64,000 nucleotides of DNA from Cyanomargarita calcarea GSE-NOS-MK-12-04C (GCA_019359595.1 JAHHGZ010000014.1:62001-126000); one strand, 5' to 3'. Positions 17,365 through 26,534 are shown, counted from the stretch's first letter. The notes: generated by a model from the sequence alone, not told the origin. Numbers and translations are program-made.

Positions 17365-18024
17365 GTGATAACCATACCACGGGTGAAAATCTGCTGTATT
17401 AGCAGTATTGAGGAAGCATGGACTGCTATCCGTTATGGGGCATCCGCTCTTGGGTTTGTATCGCAGATGCCAAGCGGGCCTGGTGTGATTTCTGAGGATT
17501 TAATTGCCAAAATCGTCGCCCATGTACCACCGCCAATCGCCACATTTCTGCTAACTTCCAGCCAAGAAGCCCAGCAGATTGTTGAGCAATTAAAATATTG
17601 CCGGACAAATACGGTGCAAATTTGCGACACTCTGAAAGCCGGAAGCTACCAAAATATACGCGATGCGTTACCCGGTATTTCCATCGTCCAGGTTATTCAT
17701 GTTAGCTCACAAGAGTCATTGTTCGAGGCCGTGAGAATTGCACCCCAAGTGGATGCACTTCTTTTAGATTCAGGCAATCAATCCTTGCAGGTCAAAGAAT
17801 TAGGCGGTACGGGACGCATCCACAACTGGAATTTGAGCTCCAAAATTCGCGAACAAGTAAATGTGCCAATTTTCTTGGCAGGGGGATTAAAACCGAAGAA
17901 TGTTGCCCTTGCGGTTGAACAAGTTGATCCTTTTGGACTGGATGTGTGTAGCGGTGTTCGCAGCAATGGTTTATTAGATGAGAATAAACTTCAACTTTTC
18001 TTCCAAAACTTAAAGCAGTGCTGA
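17365..18024 (+). CDS. Divergent phosphoribosylanthranilate-isomerase-like protein (TrpF paralogue)
   Basis: TIM-barrel protein of about 219 residues related to TrpF. The GTG at 17365 is favoured over the TTG at 17350 because GGGAGGAG sits six bases before it. Retained: RVKICCIS with the catalytic Cys, ALGF, an Asp in ALLLDSG, GGTGRIHNW and FLAGGLKPKNV. Changed: the KICG Gly is Cys, the usual QLHG is QICD, and the FDW after GGTG is HNW. The Ser-Pro-Arg loop is SGPG. It could be a weak isomerase or a paralogue with another role. It is not next to any other trp gene except the trpE/pabB-like gene 4 kb upstream. Confidence 0.8.
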   Translation: MITIPRVKICCISSIEEAWTAIRYGASALGFVSQMPSGPGVISEDLIAKIVAHVPPPIATFLLTSSQEAQQIVEQLKYCRTNTVQICDTLKAGSYQNIRDALPGISIVQVIHVSSQESLFEAVRIAPQVDALLLDSGNQSLQVKELGGTGRIHNWNLSSKIREQVNVPIFLAGGLKPKNVALAVEQVDPFGLDVCSGVRSNGLLDENKLQLFFQNLKQC

Positions 18025-18249
18025 CCTCTCGCTGATATACGGGTATGATTGGTTACTCATGAAATCTTCTTTACGAATCGTCAGAACCTCGGCTTCGCGA
18101 TCGCCGAGTTGAGGAACTCGCAACGCATCATAAAATAGAAGTATTTCTCCCTATAGATGACATTTAACAGTTAAGTGTTAAAAACCGACTTTCAAAGTTG
18201 ACAAAATAGCCGTTAATATAGTAAAAAATCTGGTTGCAATTGTGATTGA

Positions 18250-20931
18250 GTGAATTATCCTGCACTGTCTCCAGAACTTGATCTGAGTTCGATATTTCCC
18301 TTTGAACTGGATGAATTCCAGAAAAATGCGATCGCTTCCTTGAATGCAGGACGCTCAGTAGTAGTCTGTGCGCCTACAGGTTCGGGGAAGACCTTAATTG
18401 GGGAATATGCTATTTATCGCGCCCTATCGCGAGGCAAGAGAGTGTTCTACACTACTCCCCTAAAGGCGCTGTCAAATCAAAAACTACGTGATTTCCGAGA
18501 AAAGTTCGGCTTTGACCAAGTAGGATTGTTAACTGGGGATGCCTCCATCCACCGGGATGCACCGATTTTGGTGATGACCACAGAGATTTTCCGTAATATG
18601 CTCTATGGCACACCGATCGGACAAGTAGGCACTTCCTTGACAGATGTTGAGGCAGTGGTGCTGGATGAATGCCACTACATGAATGACCGCCAGCGGGGGA
18701 CAGTTTGGGAAGAATCTATCATCTATTGCCCCCGCGAAGTTCAACTTGTCGCTCTTAGCGCTACTGTTGCCAACAGCGATCAACTCACTGACTGGTTAAC
18801 TCAAGTACACGGCCCTACCGATCTGATTTTCTCAGACTTTCGTCCAGTCCCCTTGGAATTTCATTTTGGCAATACCAAGGGACTGTTTCCCCTACTGAGT
18901 GACGACAAAACTCAAGTTAACCCCCGTCTGCGAAAGAGAGGCAGAAAAGGAGAGAGAGATAGAGGTAGGGCTGGTAGACCGGAGGCTCCTAGCATAGTTT
19001 TTACTCTGAGTCAACTGCAACAACGGGATATGCTACCGGCGATTTACTTTATCTTTAGCCGTCGGGGATGCGACAAATCGGTGGCAGAATTAGGGGATTT
19101 ATGGCTGGTAGATCCAGATGAAGCCTACAAGTTGCGGGTACAAATCGACGAATTTTTAGCCAAGAACCCGGATGCAGGGCGTGTCGGACAAGTTGCCCCT
19201 TTGTACAGGGGAATAGCAGCACATCACGCCGGGATTTTGCCTGCATGGAAGGCGCTGGTAGAAGAACTATTCCAGCAAGGCTTAATTAAAGTCGTATTTG
19301 CTACCGAAACCCTGGCAGCTGGGATTAATATGCCGGCTCGAACAACTGTAATCTCTACGCTTTCTAAGCGCACAGACAACGGACACCGCTTGTTAAATGC
19401 GTCAGAATTTTTACAGATGGCAGGCCGTGCTGGTCGGCGGGGGATGGATGAACGCGGTCACGTTGTAACGCTGCAAACGCCTTTTGAAGGTGCCAAAGAA
19501 GCAGGGTATTTAGCAACTTCACAAGCGGACCCTCTGGTAAGTCAGTTTACACCTAGTTACGGCATGGTGCTGAACTTGCTGCAAACTCACACAATCGACC
19601 AAGCCAGAGAACTGATAGAACGTAGTTTTGGGAAGTACATGGCGACCTTGCACTTGCGCCCCCAGCAGGAGTATCTGACCGAACTGCAAACGCAACTAGC
19701 TCAACTACAGGCGCAAATCGCTGCCGTTGATGAAAATGAAATCGCAGTTTACGAGAAATTACGCCAACGGCTGAAGGTCGAAAAGCAACTGTTGAAAACC
19801 TTGCAAGAGCAAAGTCTTGAGGAGCGGCAACAGAACTTGGGGCTGATGTTGAGCTTTGCCATGTCCGGGACTTTACTTAGTTTGAAGGGTAAAAACATCG
19901 CCGTACCAATACCTGTGACAGCGGTATTAGTCGGCAAAACCCAGGGTTCTGGTCAAGCACCTTACTTGGTATGCTTGGGTCAAGATAACCGCTGGTACGT
20001 GGCGACAACAGCCGATGTCGTGGATTTATATGCTGAATTACCGCGAGTTGAGGTGCCGCCCAACTTGCTACCACCAGCCGAAATGCCCTTAAAACCGGGA
20101 CAGTCGCGCCGGGGAAATCCCGAAACTATCGCGATCGCCTCGGAAATTCCTGACACCACCGAAGTTGTTAATATTGCTCCGGAAGTGGCAGAACAACTGA
20201 GTCGCGTCACCGCTGTCCAAGAACAGCTAGAAGCTCATCCATTGCATAGTATGGGCAATACTGCTACCATTTTCAAGCGCAAAGGACGCTGCATCGAAAT
20301 AGAAGCGGAAATTCAAGAATTGCAACAACAGCTAGAGCAACAAGCCCAAAGGCATTGGGAAGAGTTTCTCAATCTGATTGAAATCTTGCAGTCCTTTGAA
20401 TGCTTGGATAATCTAGTTCCGACAAAATTAGGGGAAATCGCTGCTGCTATTCGGGGTGAAAATGAATTGTGGTTGGGTTTAGCACTGTTTAGCGGTCAAC
20501 TGGACAACTTAGACCCCCAGCATTTAGCCGCAGTAATTGCAGCTTTGGTCACAGAAACCCCCCGTCCCGACAGCTTTGTCCACTTCGACTTATCAGAAGA
20601 AGTCGATCAAGCTTGGTCGAGTTTGCAAAAAATCCGCCGTTCTCTATTAAAAGTCCAATATCGGCATGGCGTAGCACTACCTGTAGGCTTAGAGACTAAG
20701 TTTATCAACTTAATTGCCATTGTGGAACATTGGGGACTAGGGGTGGAGTGGGTAGAACTCTGTGAAAAGACCAGTTTGGATGAAGGCGATGTAGTGCGAA
20801 TTTTACGCCGGACTCTAGATTTATTATCGCAGATTCCCCATGTACCCCATCTATCAGAAGCTTTGCGGCGCAATGCCCATCGCGCTATGCAACTAATTGA
20901 TAGATTCCCAGTGAATGAGGTAGTTGAGTAA
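18250..20931 (+). CDS. Ski2/Mtr4-like DExH-box RNA helicase with DSHCT domain
   Basis: Superfamily 2 helicase of 893 residues. Motif I APTGSGKT (about 41-48), motif Ia YTTPLKALSNQK, motif II DECH (about 137), motif III ALSATVAN, motif IV around IYFIFSRRGCD, then GINMPARTTV and motif VI QMAGRAGRRGMD. A coiled coil lies at about 475-530 (LQTQLAQLQAQIAAVDE). The C-terminal DSHCT-type part follows. A basic low-complexity insert (RKRGRKGERDRGRAGRP, about 228-246) lies between the helicase lobes. Homologues are universal in cyanobacteria; the substrate is not established. GTG start. High confidence in family. Confidence 0.93.
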   Translation: MNYPALSPELDLSSIFPFELDEFQKNAIASLNAGRSVVVCAPTGSGKTLIGEYAIYRALSRGKRVFYTTPLKALSNQKLRDFREKFGFDQVGLLTGDASIHRDAPILVMTTEIFRNMLYGTPIGQVGTSLTDVEAVVLDECHYMNDRQRGTVWEESIIYCPREVQLVALSATVANSDQLTDWLTQVHGPTDLIFSDFRPVPLEFHFGNTKGLFPLLSDDKTQVNPRLRKRGRKGERDRGRAGRPEAPSIVFTLSQLQQRDMLPAIYFIFSRRGCDKSVAELGDLWLVDPDEAYKLRVQIDEFLAKNPDAGRVGQVAPLYRGIAAHHAGILPAWKALVEELFQQGLIKVVFATETLAAGINMPARTTVISTLSKRTDNGHRLLNASEFLQMAGRAGRRGMDERGHVVTLQTPFEGAKEAGYLATSQADPLVSQFTPSYGMVLNLLQTHTIDQARELIERSFGKYMATLHLRPQQEYLTELQTQLAQLQAQIAAVDENEIAVYEKLRQRLKVEKQLLKTLQEQSLEERQQNLGLMLSFAMSGTLLSLKGKNIAVPIPVTAVLVGKTQGSGQAPYLVCLGQDNRWYVATTADVVDLYAELPRVEVPPNLLPPAEMPLKPGQSRRGNPETIAIASEIPDTTEVVNIAPEVAEQLSRVTAVQEQLEAHPLHSMGNTATIFKRKGRCIEIEAEIQELQQQLEQQAQRHWEEFLNLIEILQSFECLDNLVPTKLGEIAAAIRGENELWLGLALFSGQLDNLDPQHLAAVIAALVTETPRPDSFVHFDLSEEVDQAWSSLQKIRRSLLKVQYRHGVALPVGLETKFINLIAIVEHWGLGVEWVELCEKTSLDEGDVVRILRRTLDLLSQIPHVPHLSEALRRNAHRAMQLIDRFPVNEVVE

Positions 20932-21149
20932 AGAGGAGTTAGGAGTTAGGAGTTAGGAGTTGGGAGTTGCGTGGGTTATGCTCTTGCGAACCCACCGAGT
21001 CCAAAAATTAAACTATTGTTTCCGAATGAATACAGTTGATTGGTAATTGTTTCATTGGCTAAAAGAAATTTCCGGTTTTGTGGAGACGTTACATATAACC
21101 TCTCTAAGAAATCAGAGCGTAAAAATATGTAAATATTTACGAATTATTT

Positions 21150-21437
21150 ATGTTAAACAAGCTGATTGCTGATCCTTCATTAACTAGGTTAGCAGAGGTA
21201 GAAATTATCAATAGGAATAGAGTAATTAAAAGTATTATTGCTGCAACTGTTGGCTTATTAATGAGTTCAGCACCAACTAAAGCCATTTCGCTACTACAGA
21301 ATACCAATCAACCATTTACTGTTGTTCAAGCGACTCATCGGTCTAACGCACTCGGAGAAACAAGGGATCTGGGTATACTCGATTCTCATGACTCACATAG
21401 GATTGCTTCGGCTTCCCGTAGGGTAGAACATAGATAA
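21150..21437 (+). CDS. Possible small exported protein, doubtful
   Basis: A 95-residue frame starting MLNKLIADPSLTRL with a hydrophobic stretch at about 28-46 (SIIAATVGLLMSSAPTKA) that could be a signal peptide with an AxA-like site. The last 25 residues are encoded by a dispersed palindromic repeat (gcttcggcttcccgtaggg), so the original C-terminus may be lost. No family recognised. It may be a gene remnant. The upstream spacer 20932-21149 begins with gttaggagttaggag tandem units. Confidence 0.35.
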   Translation: MLNKLIADPSLTRLAEVEIINRNRVIKSIIAATVGLLMSSAPTKAISLLQNTNQPFTVVQATHRSNALGETRDLGILDSHDSHRIASASRRVEHR

Positions 21438-21474
21438 ACACAGATAAATTTGTACCTCAATTGACTGGTAAACG

Positions 21475-23055
21475 CTATAGCTTTTTTTCGCAGACCTTCT
21501 CTAACTCAACTAATAAATCAATTTCTATGGGAATAGTAGCAAGAATCTCATGTTTCAAGTCTCCCCACTTTTTACCATTTCGGGTTTGATACAAAGTAAT
21601 AATTTCTGGTATTTGTGAGGATACTAGTACTCGGACTGGATTGAGTTGACCAAGAAGTCTCGCATGGCGATATTGGGGTGATTCTTGCAGCAAGCTATCT
21701 AATTGTTTTGCTAATTCTTCTGGGTTACAATTAATATTATCAAGTAACAGAGTATAATGTTCTGTAGGTTTTTTTGCGGGTACTAAAGTTTTAAAATAGG
21801 TTTTCTCCAGTTGTAAAGTATTGAGAACTTGACGAACAAAGTCAGAATGTAACTTCTCACCAACTAAATCGCTGATTTCTTTAGTACGTCCGATAAATTC
21901 CAAGCAAGGAGTATTAAGATAAAAATGGCTTACACGAATGCGATCGCCTATTTTATATCTATACAATCCTCCCTTTTGAGAAATAATTATTTCGTAAACC
22001 TCCCCTTTCTCAAGTTGGTGCAAATAATAAATTTTTCCCTCTACATCCTCAAACTCAAAAAACACCTCATTTAATATTGGTACGCATCCGGTAGCTGCAA
22101 TTAGGGGGATAGTCATCGGTGCTTCCGTTGCTAGCAATCCCTTTCCTTGTACTAAGACATTAGGAAACAAACAACGCAAAAACCCTGCACCATCTGCAGC
22201 ATTCGCACTATCCCAGCAAGATATCAGTTTAAGTTCTGACCAAAGTTGATTCCAAGGAATCTCTATTTCCCCCTCCTCGCATCTTCCACCAGTTTCACCA
22301 AGCATCTGACGACGTTGGGGTGATATCCGGTTACCCAAGGTTGCACAAAGTTGTCTGCGGTTAGCTTGGATATAGTCGAGAATAACTTTCAGAAAAGTTG
22401 GACTCCAAATAGAAATAATTTCCAGATTTTCTTCTAGTAATAGTGCTAGAGAAAGTTTGTTTTTGAACTCCTCAACATCACATACACGCTTCAACCGACC
22501 TGGGAAAACCATAAATGGACTGAGAAATAACCGCAACCATCCATCTAGATATTCTGAGTCATCTTGAAGAGAGGGAGATGGAGCTAAGTTTCTCCATTGT
22601 TCCCCTGTCTCTTTTACAAGCTGTGGAGAAATGCAGAAGTATATTTTGCCTGTGGAAAATTGTGACCCATGTGCAATTAAGTCATAGGCCCAAACACAAA
22701 ACATTTTACTAAAAGAACTACGTAGAGATTTTGTGTAAGGAATTAATTTAGCGGCACCACGACTTCCGGAAGTTTTTTCATAGAAAAGGATAGGTTCAGA
22801 TGTCAGGAGAGGATTTTTCTTTTCCTTTTGTTGCAAAATCAAATTTTCAATTTCGTGATATTCAACGATCGGAATGTGATGCCAATCTACTATTGTTTTA
22901 ACACCCAAAGATTGACCATATTCGCTATATAGTAGATGGTGGAAAATCTCTTTTTGTACCTTTTGTTGTGATGTTTCGGGAGTTGAGAGCGCCTTTAGGA
23001 AGGTATGATAAAAAGGTGCAATTAGTTTCCCAAATAGTTGTATAATTAGACGCAT
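21475..23055 (-). CDS. GH3-family acyl-amido synthetase
   Basis: Member of the GH3 family, adenylating enzymes that join a carboxylic acid to an amine or amino acid. 526 residues. The ATP-binding P-loop-like motif is KTSGSRGAAKLIPY (about 94-107), a variant of the usual SSGTS..GK. GLYRYKIGDRIRV (about 360) matches the GLYRYRVGDV motif, and LEFIGRTKEISDLVGEKL is the next conserved block. It is the last gene of a three-gene - strand unit, 10 bp after the beta-helix acyltransferase. In plants GH3 acts on hormones; here the acid and amine are unknown. Context suggests it builds or releases an amide in a natural-product pathway. Confidence 0.85.
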   Translation of the reverse strand: MRLIIQLFGKLIAPFYHTFLKALSTPETSQQKVQKEIFHHLLYSEYGQSLGVKTIVDWHHIPIVEYHEIENLILQQKEKKNPLLTSEPILFYEKTSGSRGAAKLIPYTKSLRSSFSKMFCVWAYDLIAHGSQFSTGKIYFCISPQLVKETGEQWRNLAPSPSLQDDSEYLDGWLRLFLSPFMVFPGRLKRVCDVEEFKNKLSLALLLEENLEIISIWSPTFLKVILDYIQANRRQLCATLGNRISPQRRQMLGETGGRCEEGEIEIPWNQLWSELKLISCWDSANAADGAGFLRCLFPNVLVQGKGLLATEAPMTIPLIAATGCVPILNEVFFEFEDVEGKIYYLHQLEKGEVYEIIISQKGGLYRYKIGDRIRVSHFYLNTPCLEFIGRTKEISDLVGEKLHSDFVRQVLNTLQLEKTYFKTLVPAKKPTEHYTLLLDNINCNPEELAKQLDSLLQESPQYRHARLLGQLNPVRVLVSSQIPEIITLYQTRNGKKWGDLKHEILATIPIEIDLLVELEKVCEKKL

Positions 23056-23065
23056 TTATAAATCA

Positions 23066-23767
23066 CTATTCTTTAATATTGCTCTCATTAATAAATATTT
23101 TATTGGGATGTATCTGGGTAAATACTGGTACAAAAGTCTCATTTTTAACAGTTACTCCGGGCGCAAATCCTGATTTAGCTCCCAAAAACACATCGTTTCC
23201 TATTTTTATTTTTTTGACATACAGCATTAAGTCATTTTTCCTTGGTTTGATGACGTGGGAAGACATACCAACTGCATGACCAAATACTACGCGATCGCCT
23301 ATTTCCAAAAGTCCGCGATCGGCTATTTCTAACTGTGGTGTCCAATAAACATTCTGACCCACTTTTGAACCCCATAAGCGCAACCACAATGAAAACACAC
23401 CAGGAATCAGACGCAGTGCAGCTTCTAGAAATGGGAAAGTAATATATATCACTTGTATTTGATGACTTCCCCACCAAGGTGAATACTCTTTACCACATAG
23501 ATAGCTGATTCCCTCTTGAATGGGATAAAAATGGTGATGTATACGATAAACCAATACCGGGAAAGCATACAGAGAAAATAAAAGCACTGTTACATTGAAG
23601 GGATTTGGACAACTACAAATCCACAAAAAAGATATTAATACCATCAGCATCACTAAAGCTGGGAAAAAAGCAAGTAAAGTGCTGAGGAAAGTCATAGAGT
23701 TTTTGCTTGACTCCTCTAATTTTTGAGTAGTTTCATACATTGACGCATCAATTCTTTCTGGATTCAT
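23066..23767 (-). CDS. Left-handed beta-helix acyltransferase-like membrane protein
   Basis: A 233-residue protein. Three hydrophobic stretches in the first 135 residues (about 25-50, 55-75, 105-130) are followed by a hexapeptide-repeat region, LEIADRGLLEIGDRVVFGHAVG and IKIGNDVFLGAKSGFAPGVTVK, typical of the left-handed beta-helix acyltransferase fold. The histidine in FGHAVGMSSHVI could be catalytic. It resembles the C-terminal acyltransferase module found in large Pls/NRPS-linked proteins, here as a stand-alone short form. It lies 34 bp after the hydroxylase-like gene and 10 bp before the GH3 gene, so the three are probably co-transcribed. Substrate unknown. Confidence 0.75.
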   Translation of the reverse strand: MNPERIDASMYETTQKLEESSKNSMTFLSTLLAFFPALVMLMVLISFLWICSCPNPFNVTVLLFSLYAFPVLVYRIHHHFYPIQEGISYLCGKEYSPWWGSHQIQVIYITFPFLEAALRLIPGVFSLWLRLWGSKVGQNVYWTPQLEIADRGLLEIGDRVVFGHAVGMSSHVIKPRKNDLMLYVKKIKIGNDVFLGAKSGFAPGVTVKNETFVPVFTQIHPNKIFINESNIKE

Positions 23768-23801
23768 GAAAGTTTCTCCATCGAAAAATTCAACTCTAAG
23801 C

Positions 23802-24524
23802 CTAGAAAGGCAAAACTAACTTTTGTCTTAAGCTTAATTTAGTCTGGATGCCTAAAGAGTCTGGTAACTCACTAGATTTATAATTAGTTCCGTGCATCCT
23901 ATCCCAAATTTTCAGGTTTGCCCCATAGTTCCCATGAATACTACTACTAGCATGATGCCAAGCATGGTCTTGAGGTAGAATTAGCCAAGGAGATAAGCAA
24001 CGATAAATTACAGATGTTGGTGCAAAAGTCAAACTACTGTGTCGCCACAAGTCCAATGCGGAAGTTAAACTTACACCCACGACATACCATGTTGGATCTT
24101 GCAGCAGGTAAATAAATAAAGGGTGAACCCATAGGTAAACTATCAAGAAACTTGTCCATAGGGTATTGCGAGAAGTTCCTAAAACATCCATTTGCGTAAC
24201 CGTGTGATGTAGTTGATGTAAGTACCACAACCACGGAGTATGAAATAAGCGATGATTCCAGTAATATAAATAATCCACAAATATAAAGCTGATACTAAAT
24301 GCAAGTACCGGATGTAGATTTATCCGAGTCATATCAGCAAGCAAATACTCATATAGATGGAAAACAACAGTCATTTGCAAAATTGGAATCAAAATACCCT
24401 GAAAAAATAAACCAATACCATCTACAAGCCAGTCTTCATAACTCTTTCTAATAAATTTAGTAAATCCACTGTCATTTATTACAGTTAGCCCCAGCAATAT
24501 TATAAAGACAAGAAAAACTAACAT
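23802..24524 (-). CDS. Fatty acid hydroxylase / sterol desaturase family protein
   Basis: Membrane non-heme di-iron hydroxylase or desaturase of 240 residues. The histidine clusters are complete: HRLFH (H91, H95), HQLHH (H103-H107) and HAWHH (H187-H191), with a further HSS at 162 and HGTN at 211. About four membrane segments are visible (2-15, 35-60, 72-90, 122-142). No sterol pathway is nearby; members of this family in bacteria act on fatty acyl chains, carotenoids or other lipids. It is the first gene of the three-gene unit with the acyltransferase and GH3 genes. The enzyme class is firm; the substrate is unknown. Confidence 0.85.
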   Translation of the reverse strand: MLVFLVFIILLGLTVINDSGFTKFIRKSYEDWLVDGIGLFFQGILIPILQMTVVFHLYEYLLADMTRINLHPVLAFSISFIFVDYLYYWNHRLFHTPWLWYLHQLHHTVTQMDVLGTSRNTLWTSFLIVYLWVHPLFIYLLQDPTWYVVGVSLTSALDLWRHSSLTFAPTSVIYRCLSPWLILPQDHAWHHASSSIHGNYGANLKIWDRMHGTNYKSSELPDSLGIQTKLSLRQKLVLPF

Positions 24525-24610
24525 ATTAAGTAAAATAGTGTAAAACTATACGATTTTGAATTTCTATCCTGGTTATACTGAACATTCAGGTTCTACCTGG
24601 GAATTACTTA

Positions 24611-24638
24611 GAAGTGGCTTGTCCACTTCTTTTTGTTT
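24611..24638 (+). terminator. Hairpin followed by T-run, + strand sense
   Basis: GAAGTGG (24611-24617) and CCACTTC (24623-24629) form a 7-bp stem with a CTTGT loop, followed by TTTTTG. It looks like a weak intrinsic terminator read on the + strand, opposite to all neighbouring genes, so it would end an antisense transcript or be accidental. It lies in the 250-bp gap between the hydroxylase-like and Rieske genes. Confidence 0.3.
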
Positions 24639-24774
24639 CTGGCTGTCAGTTTCTTTCGCACCCTGCGACCTTTTCTGTATGCAATCGGCATTCTCGGCAG
24701 ATTCTGGAAGGAAGGAAGCCTTGCGATCGCGCATCTCGTAAGAGCTCAAAATTAATTTCATACCCCCATTTCCT

Positions 24775-25797
24775 CTAAACCCAGAAATTGACCCGCACAG
24801 ATTTATCTGGTAGATTTCTTGGATCTTCTCCATTTGCAATTTTGTTGCGGATAGATTCAACAAAAACATGGATTGTATCAGCGGGGGTGTTAGCAAAATG
24901 CGTACCATATTTTTTAATTACCTCCCATTGAATCGCAAGAGCTTCAACATCTTGGTGGATAATATATTGAGCAGTCCAGTAGATGAAAGGTCGTGCTAAC
25001 TTGTTCCAAATGCCATAGTTATAAGTCACGTCGGTGTAAACTAAAGTTGATTCCTCAGTTTCCGGAACAGACTGACTGGTAATAAAAAGTTGCCTTTGAG
25101 GTGCCATGTCATACTCAACGCTCGTGACATTGGGCATATGAAAGCTGTCGATATGGCGAATTTCGTAACCCTGATGGTTAAGGAAACGTGCAAACCAACC
25201 GAGGTTATTCGTCTCGTTGCGATACTCTGCAAATACCGAACCATTACGTCTTTCTACAGTCATTTCTAATTTTTGCTGCATCGAACTGCGAAAAACTCCA
25301 GGATGTACAGATGCAGTATGGGGAATATCAATAAAATTTTCAGCGCAGTTGGTAACGTTATTGCGGAAGCGGTTAATTACCCGTACTGTTTCCCATCCCG
25401 GTTGTTTGTAATGAGGCATTAGGAAAGGTTCAAATTTCTCAGTTGGATTTTGCGTCAACCTGACATAAACATATCCATCCTGCTCTTTGGTATCGTACCC
25501 TAATGTCCGGCGAGTATGGCAGGGGCGAAAATCTTTTCCTTCAGCCGGTACAGCTACCACTAAGCCGTTTTTGTCATAAACCCAGCCGTGGTAAGGACAC
25601 TGAATTTTTCCGGAACTGACTTTACCATGAGATAGACGGCTATTTCTGTGCATGCAGCGATCGCGTAACGCTGTTGGGTTACCATCTTCATCACGAAATA
25701 CTGCCAGCCATTCACCTAAAACTGTGCGTTGCAAAACTTTACAAGATTTAAGCTGGTTGCTTTCACAAACAACATACCAAAAATCGTCAAATTTCAC
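24775..25797 (-). CDS. Rieske non-heme iron oxygenase (first of two)
   Basis: Oxygenase alpha subunit type, 340 residues. The Rieske [2Fe-2S] ligands are C48 and H50 (CMHRN) and C67 and H70 (CPYHGW). The mononuclear iron site is FIDIPHTASVH, D157, H160 and H165, the expected D-x2-H-x4-H. The GTG start at 25797 overlaps the stop of the ferredoxin gene as GTGA, so the two are translationally coupled, and the ferredoxin is the likely electron donor. The frame stops at 24775 after VRVNFWV. No beta subunit is nearby. Related proteins hydroxylate or cleave aromatic and heterocyclic compounds; the substrate here is unknown. Confidence 0.88.
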   Translation of the reverse strand: MKFDDFWYVVCESNQLKSCKVLQRTVLGEWLAVFRDEDGNPTALRDRCMHRNSRLSHGKVSSGKIQCPYHGWVYDKNGLVVAVPAEGKDFRPCHTRRTLGYDTKEQDGYVYVRLTQNPTEKFEPFLMPHYKQPGWETVRVINRFRNNVTNCAENFIDIPHTASVHPGVFRSSMQQKLEMTVERRNGSVFAEYRNETNNLGWFARFLNHQGYEIRHIDSFHMPNVTSVEYDMAPQRQLFITSQSVPETEESTLVYTDVTYNYGIWNKLARPFIYWTAQYIIHQDVEALAIQWEVIKKYGTHFANTPADTIHVFVESIRNKIANGEDPRNLPDKSVRVNFWV

Positions 25798-26108
25798 TTG
25801 TCAGCCTCACAAGTTTGAATCTCAACATCGTTAGTTAAATCAATCTGACAAGCCAATCTAGCTTGCTGGTTTCCTGGTGCTAATATTTCTAAAACTTCTT
25901 TTTCGTCTTGATTCGCTGGAGGAATTTCACCCTTTATAAGGACAAGACAAGTTCCACAAATTCCCGTACGACAACCAAATAATACTGGGGAATTTTGGAT
26001 AGTGAGATTTTCGGAGAGTGGTTGATTTTTTTCTAGGACGATAGATTGGTAATCAGTTCCTGGAAAACTGATACAGCAGAGATTTTTATTCATTTTTGAT
26101 TCTTTCAC
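25794..26108 (-). CDS. [2Fe-2S] ferredoxin paired with Rieske oxygenase
   Basis: Plant-type ferredoxin fold. Counting from the likely start MNKNLCC (Met6 of the longest frame, 26093), it has 99 residues. The cluster ligands are C41, C46 and C49 in GCRTGICGTC and C82 in ACQID. The longest frame adds only MKESK. Its last codons overlap the Rieske gene start by four bases. This physical coupling, and the difference from photosynthetic ferredoxins (few acidic residues near the cluster, shorter loops), suggest a dedicated electron carrier for the cluster rather than a photosystem I ferredoxin. Reductase not found in the window. Confidence 0.85.
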   Translation of the reverse strand: MKESKMNKNLCCISFPGTDYQSIVLEKNQPLSENLTIQNSPVLFGCRTGICGTCLVLIKGEIPPANQDEKEVLEILAPGNQQARLACQIDLTNDVEIQTCEADK

Positions 26109-26261
26109 AGTCTGTCATCTACAGTGAGGTGACAGTAAGATCCCTTCTAGTATTCCCAATTGCTGTAGGCAATGTGTGTATTCTGTGTGATAGTTTTTAT
26201 ATTGGTTGGAAATAAGATTATTTTTACTTAAATTAACAGTATATATACTCAACTAAGCTGA

Positions 26262-26507
26262 CCGACAACTTTTACGAGTGCAATTCCTTGTCCAAATGAT
26301 GTAGATTTTGCCGTATATGATGAGAAAACGAAAAGTTTATTAGATGAAGTTTACTCAGTATTTGGGCAGTTTTCAGCCTGGAAGTTACGCAATATGACGC
26401 AGGAAGAATATCCTTGGAGATTAGCTATTGAGAAGAGCGTAGTAATTTCTCAGCAGTCCATGAAGGAATATTTTAAAACTCAGATTCAAAGTGAAGAAGC
26501 GGTTTAA
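26262..26507 (+). pseudogene. C-terminal fragment of a Panacea-domain (DUF4065/SocA-like) antitoxin
   Basis: Reading frame open from 26262 (after TGA) to TAA at 26505-26507 with no usable start for the full domain. It encodes VYDEKTKSLLDEVYSVFGQF, then SAWKLRNMTQEEYPWRLA, then QQSMKEYFKTQI. The segment LLDEVYxVFGxxSAWKLxxMTxxE..PW is the characteristic C-terminal part of Panacea (DUF4065) proteins, which serve as antitoxins or phage-related adaptors of about 150-180 residues. About half the protein is missing, and no toxin gene is adjacent. It lies on the opposite strand from the cluster that surrounds it, so it is a remnant of an insertion or deletion event. Confidence 0.7.
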
Positions 26508-26534
26508 TGCGAACAAACGCAAAGGAACGCTGAG

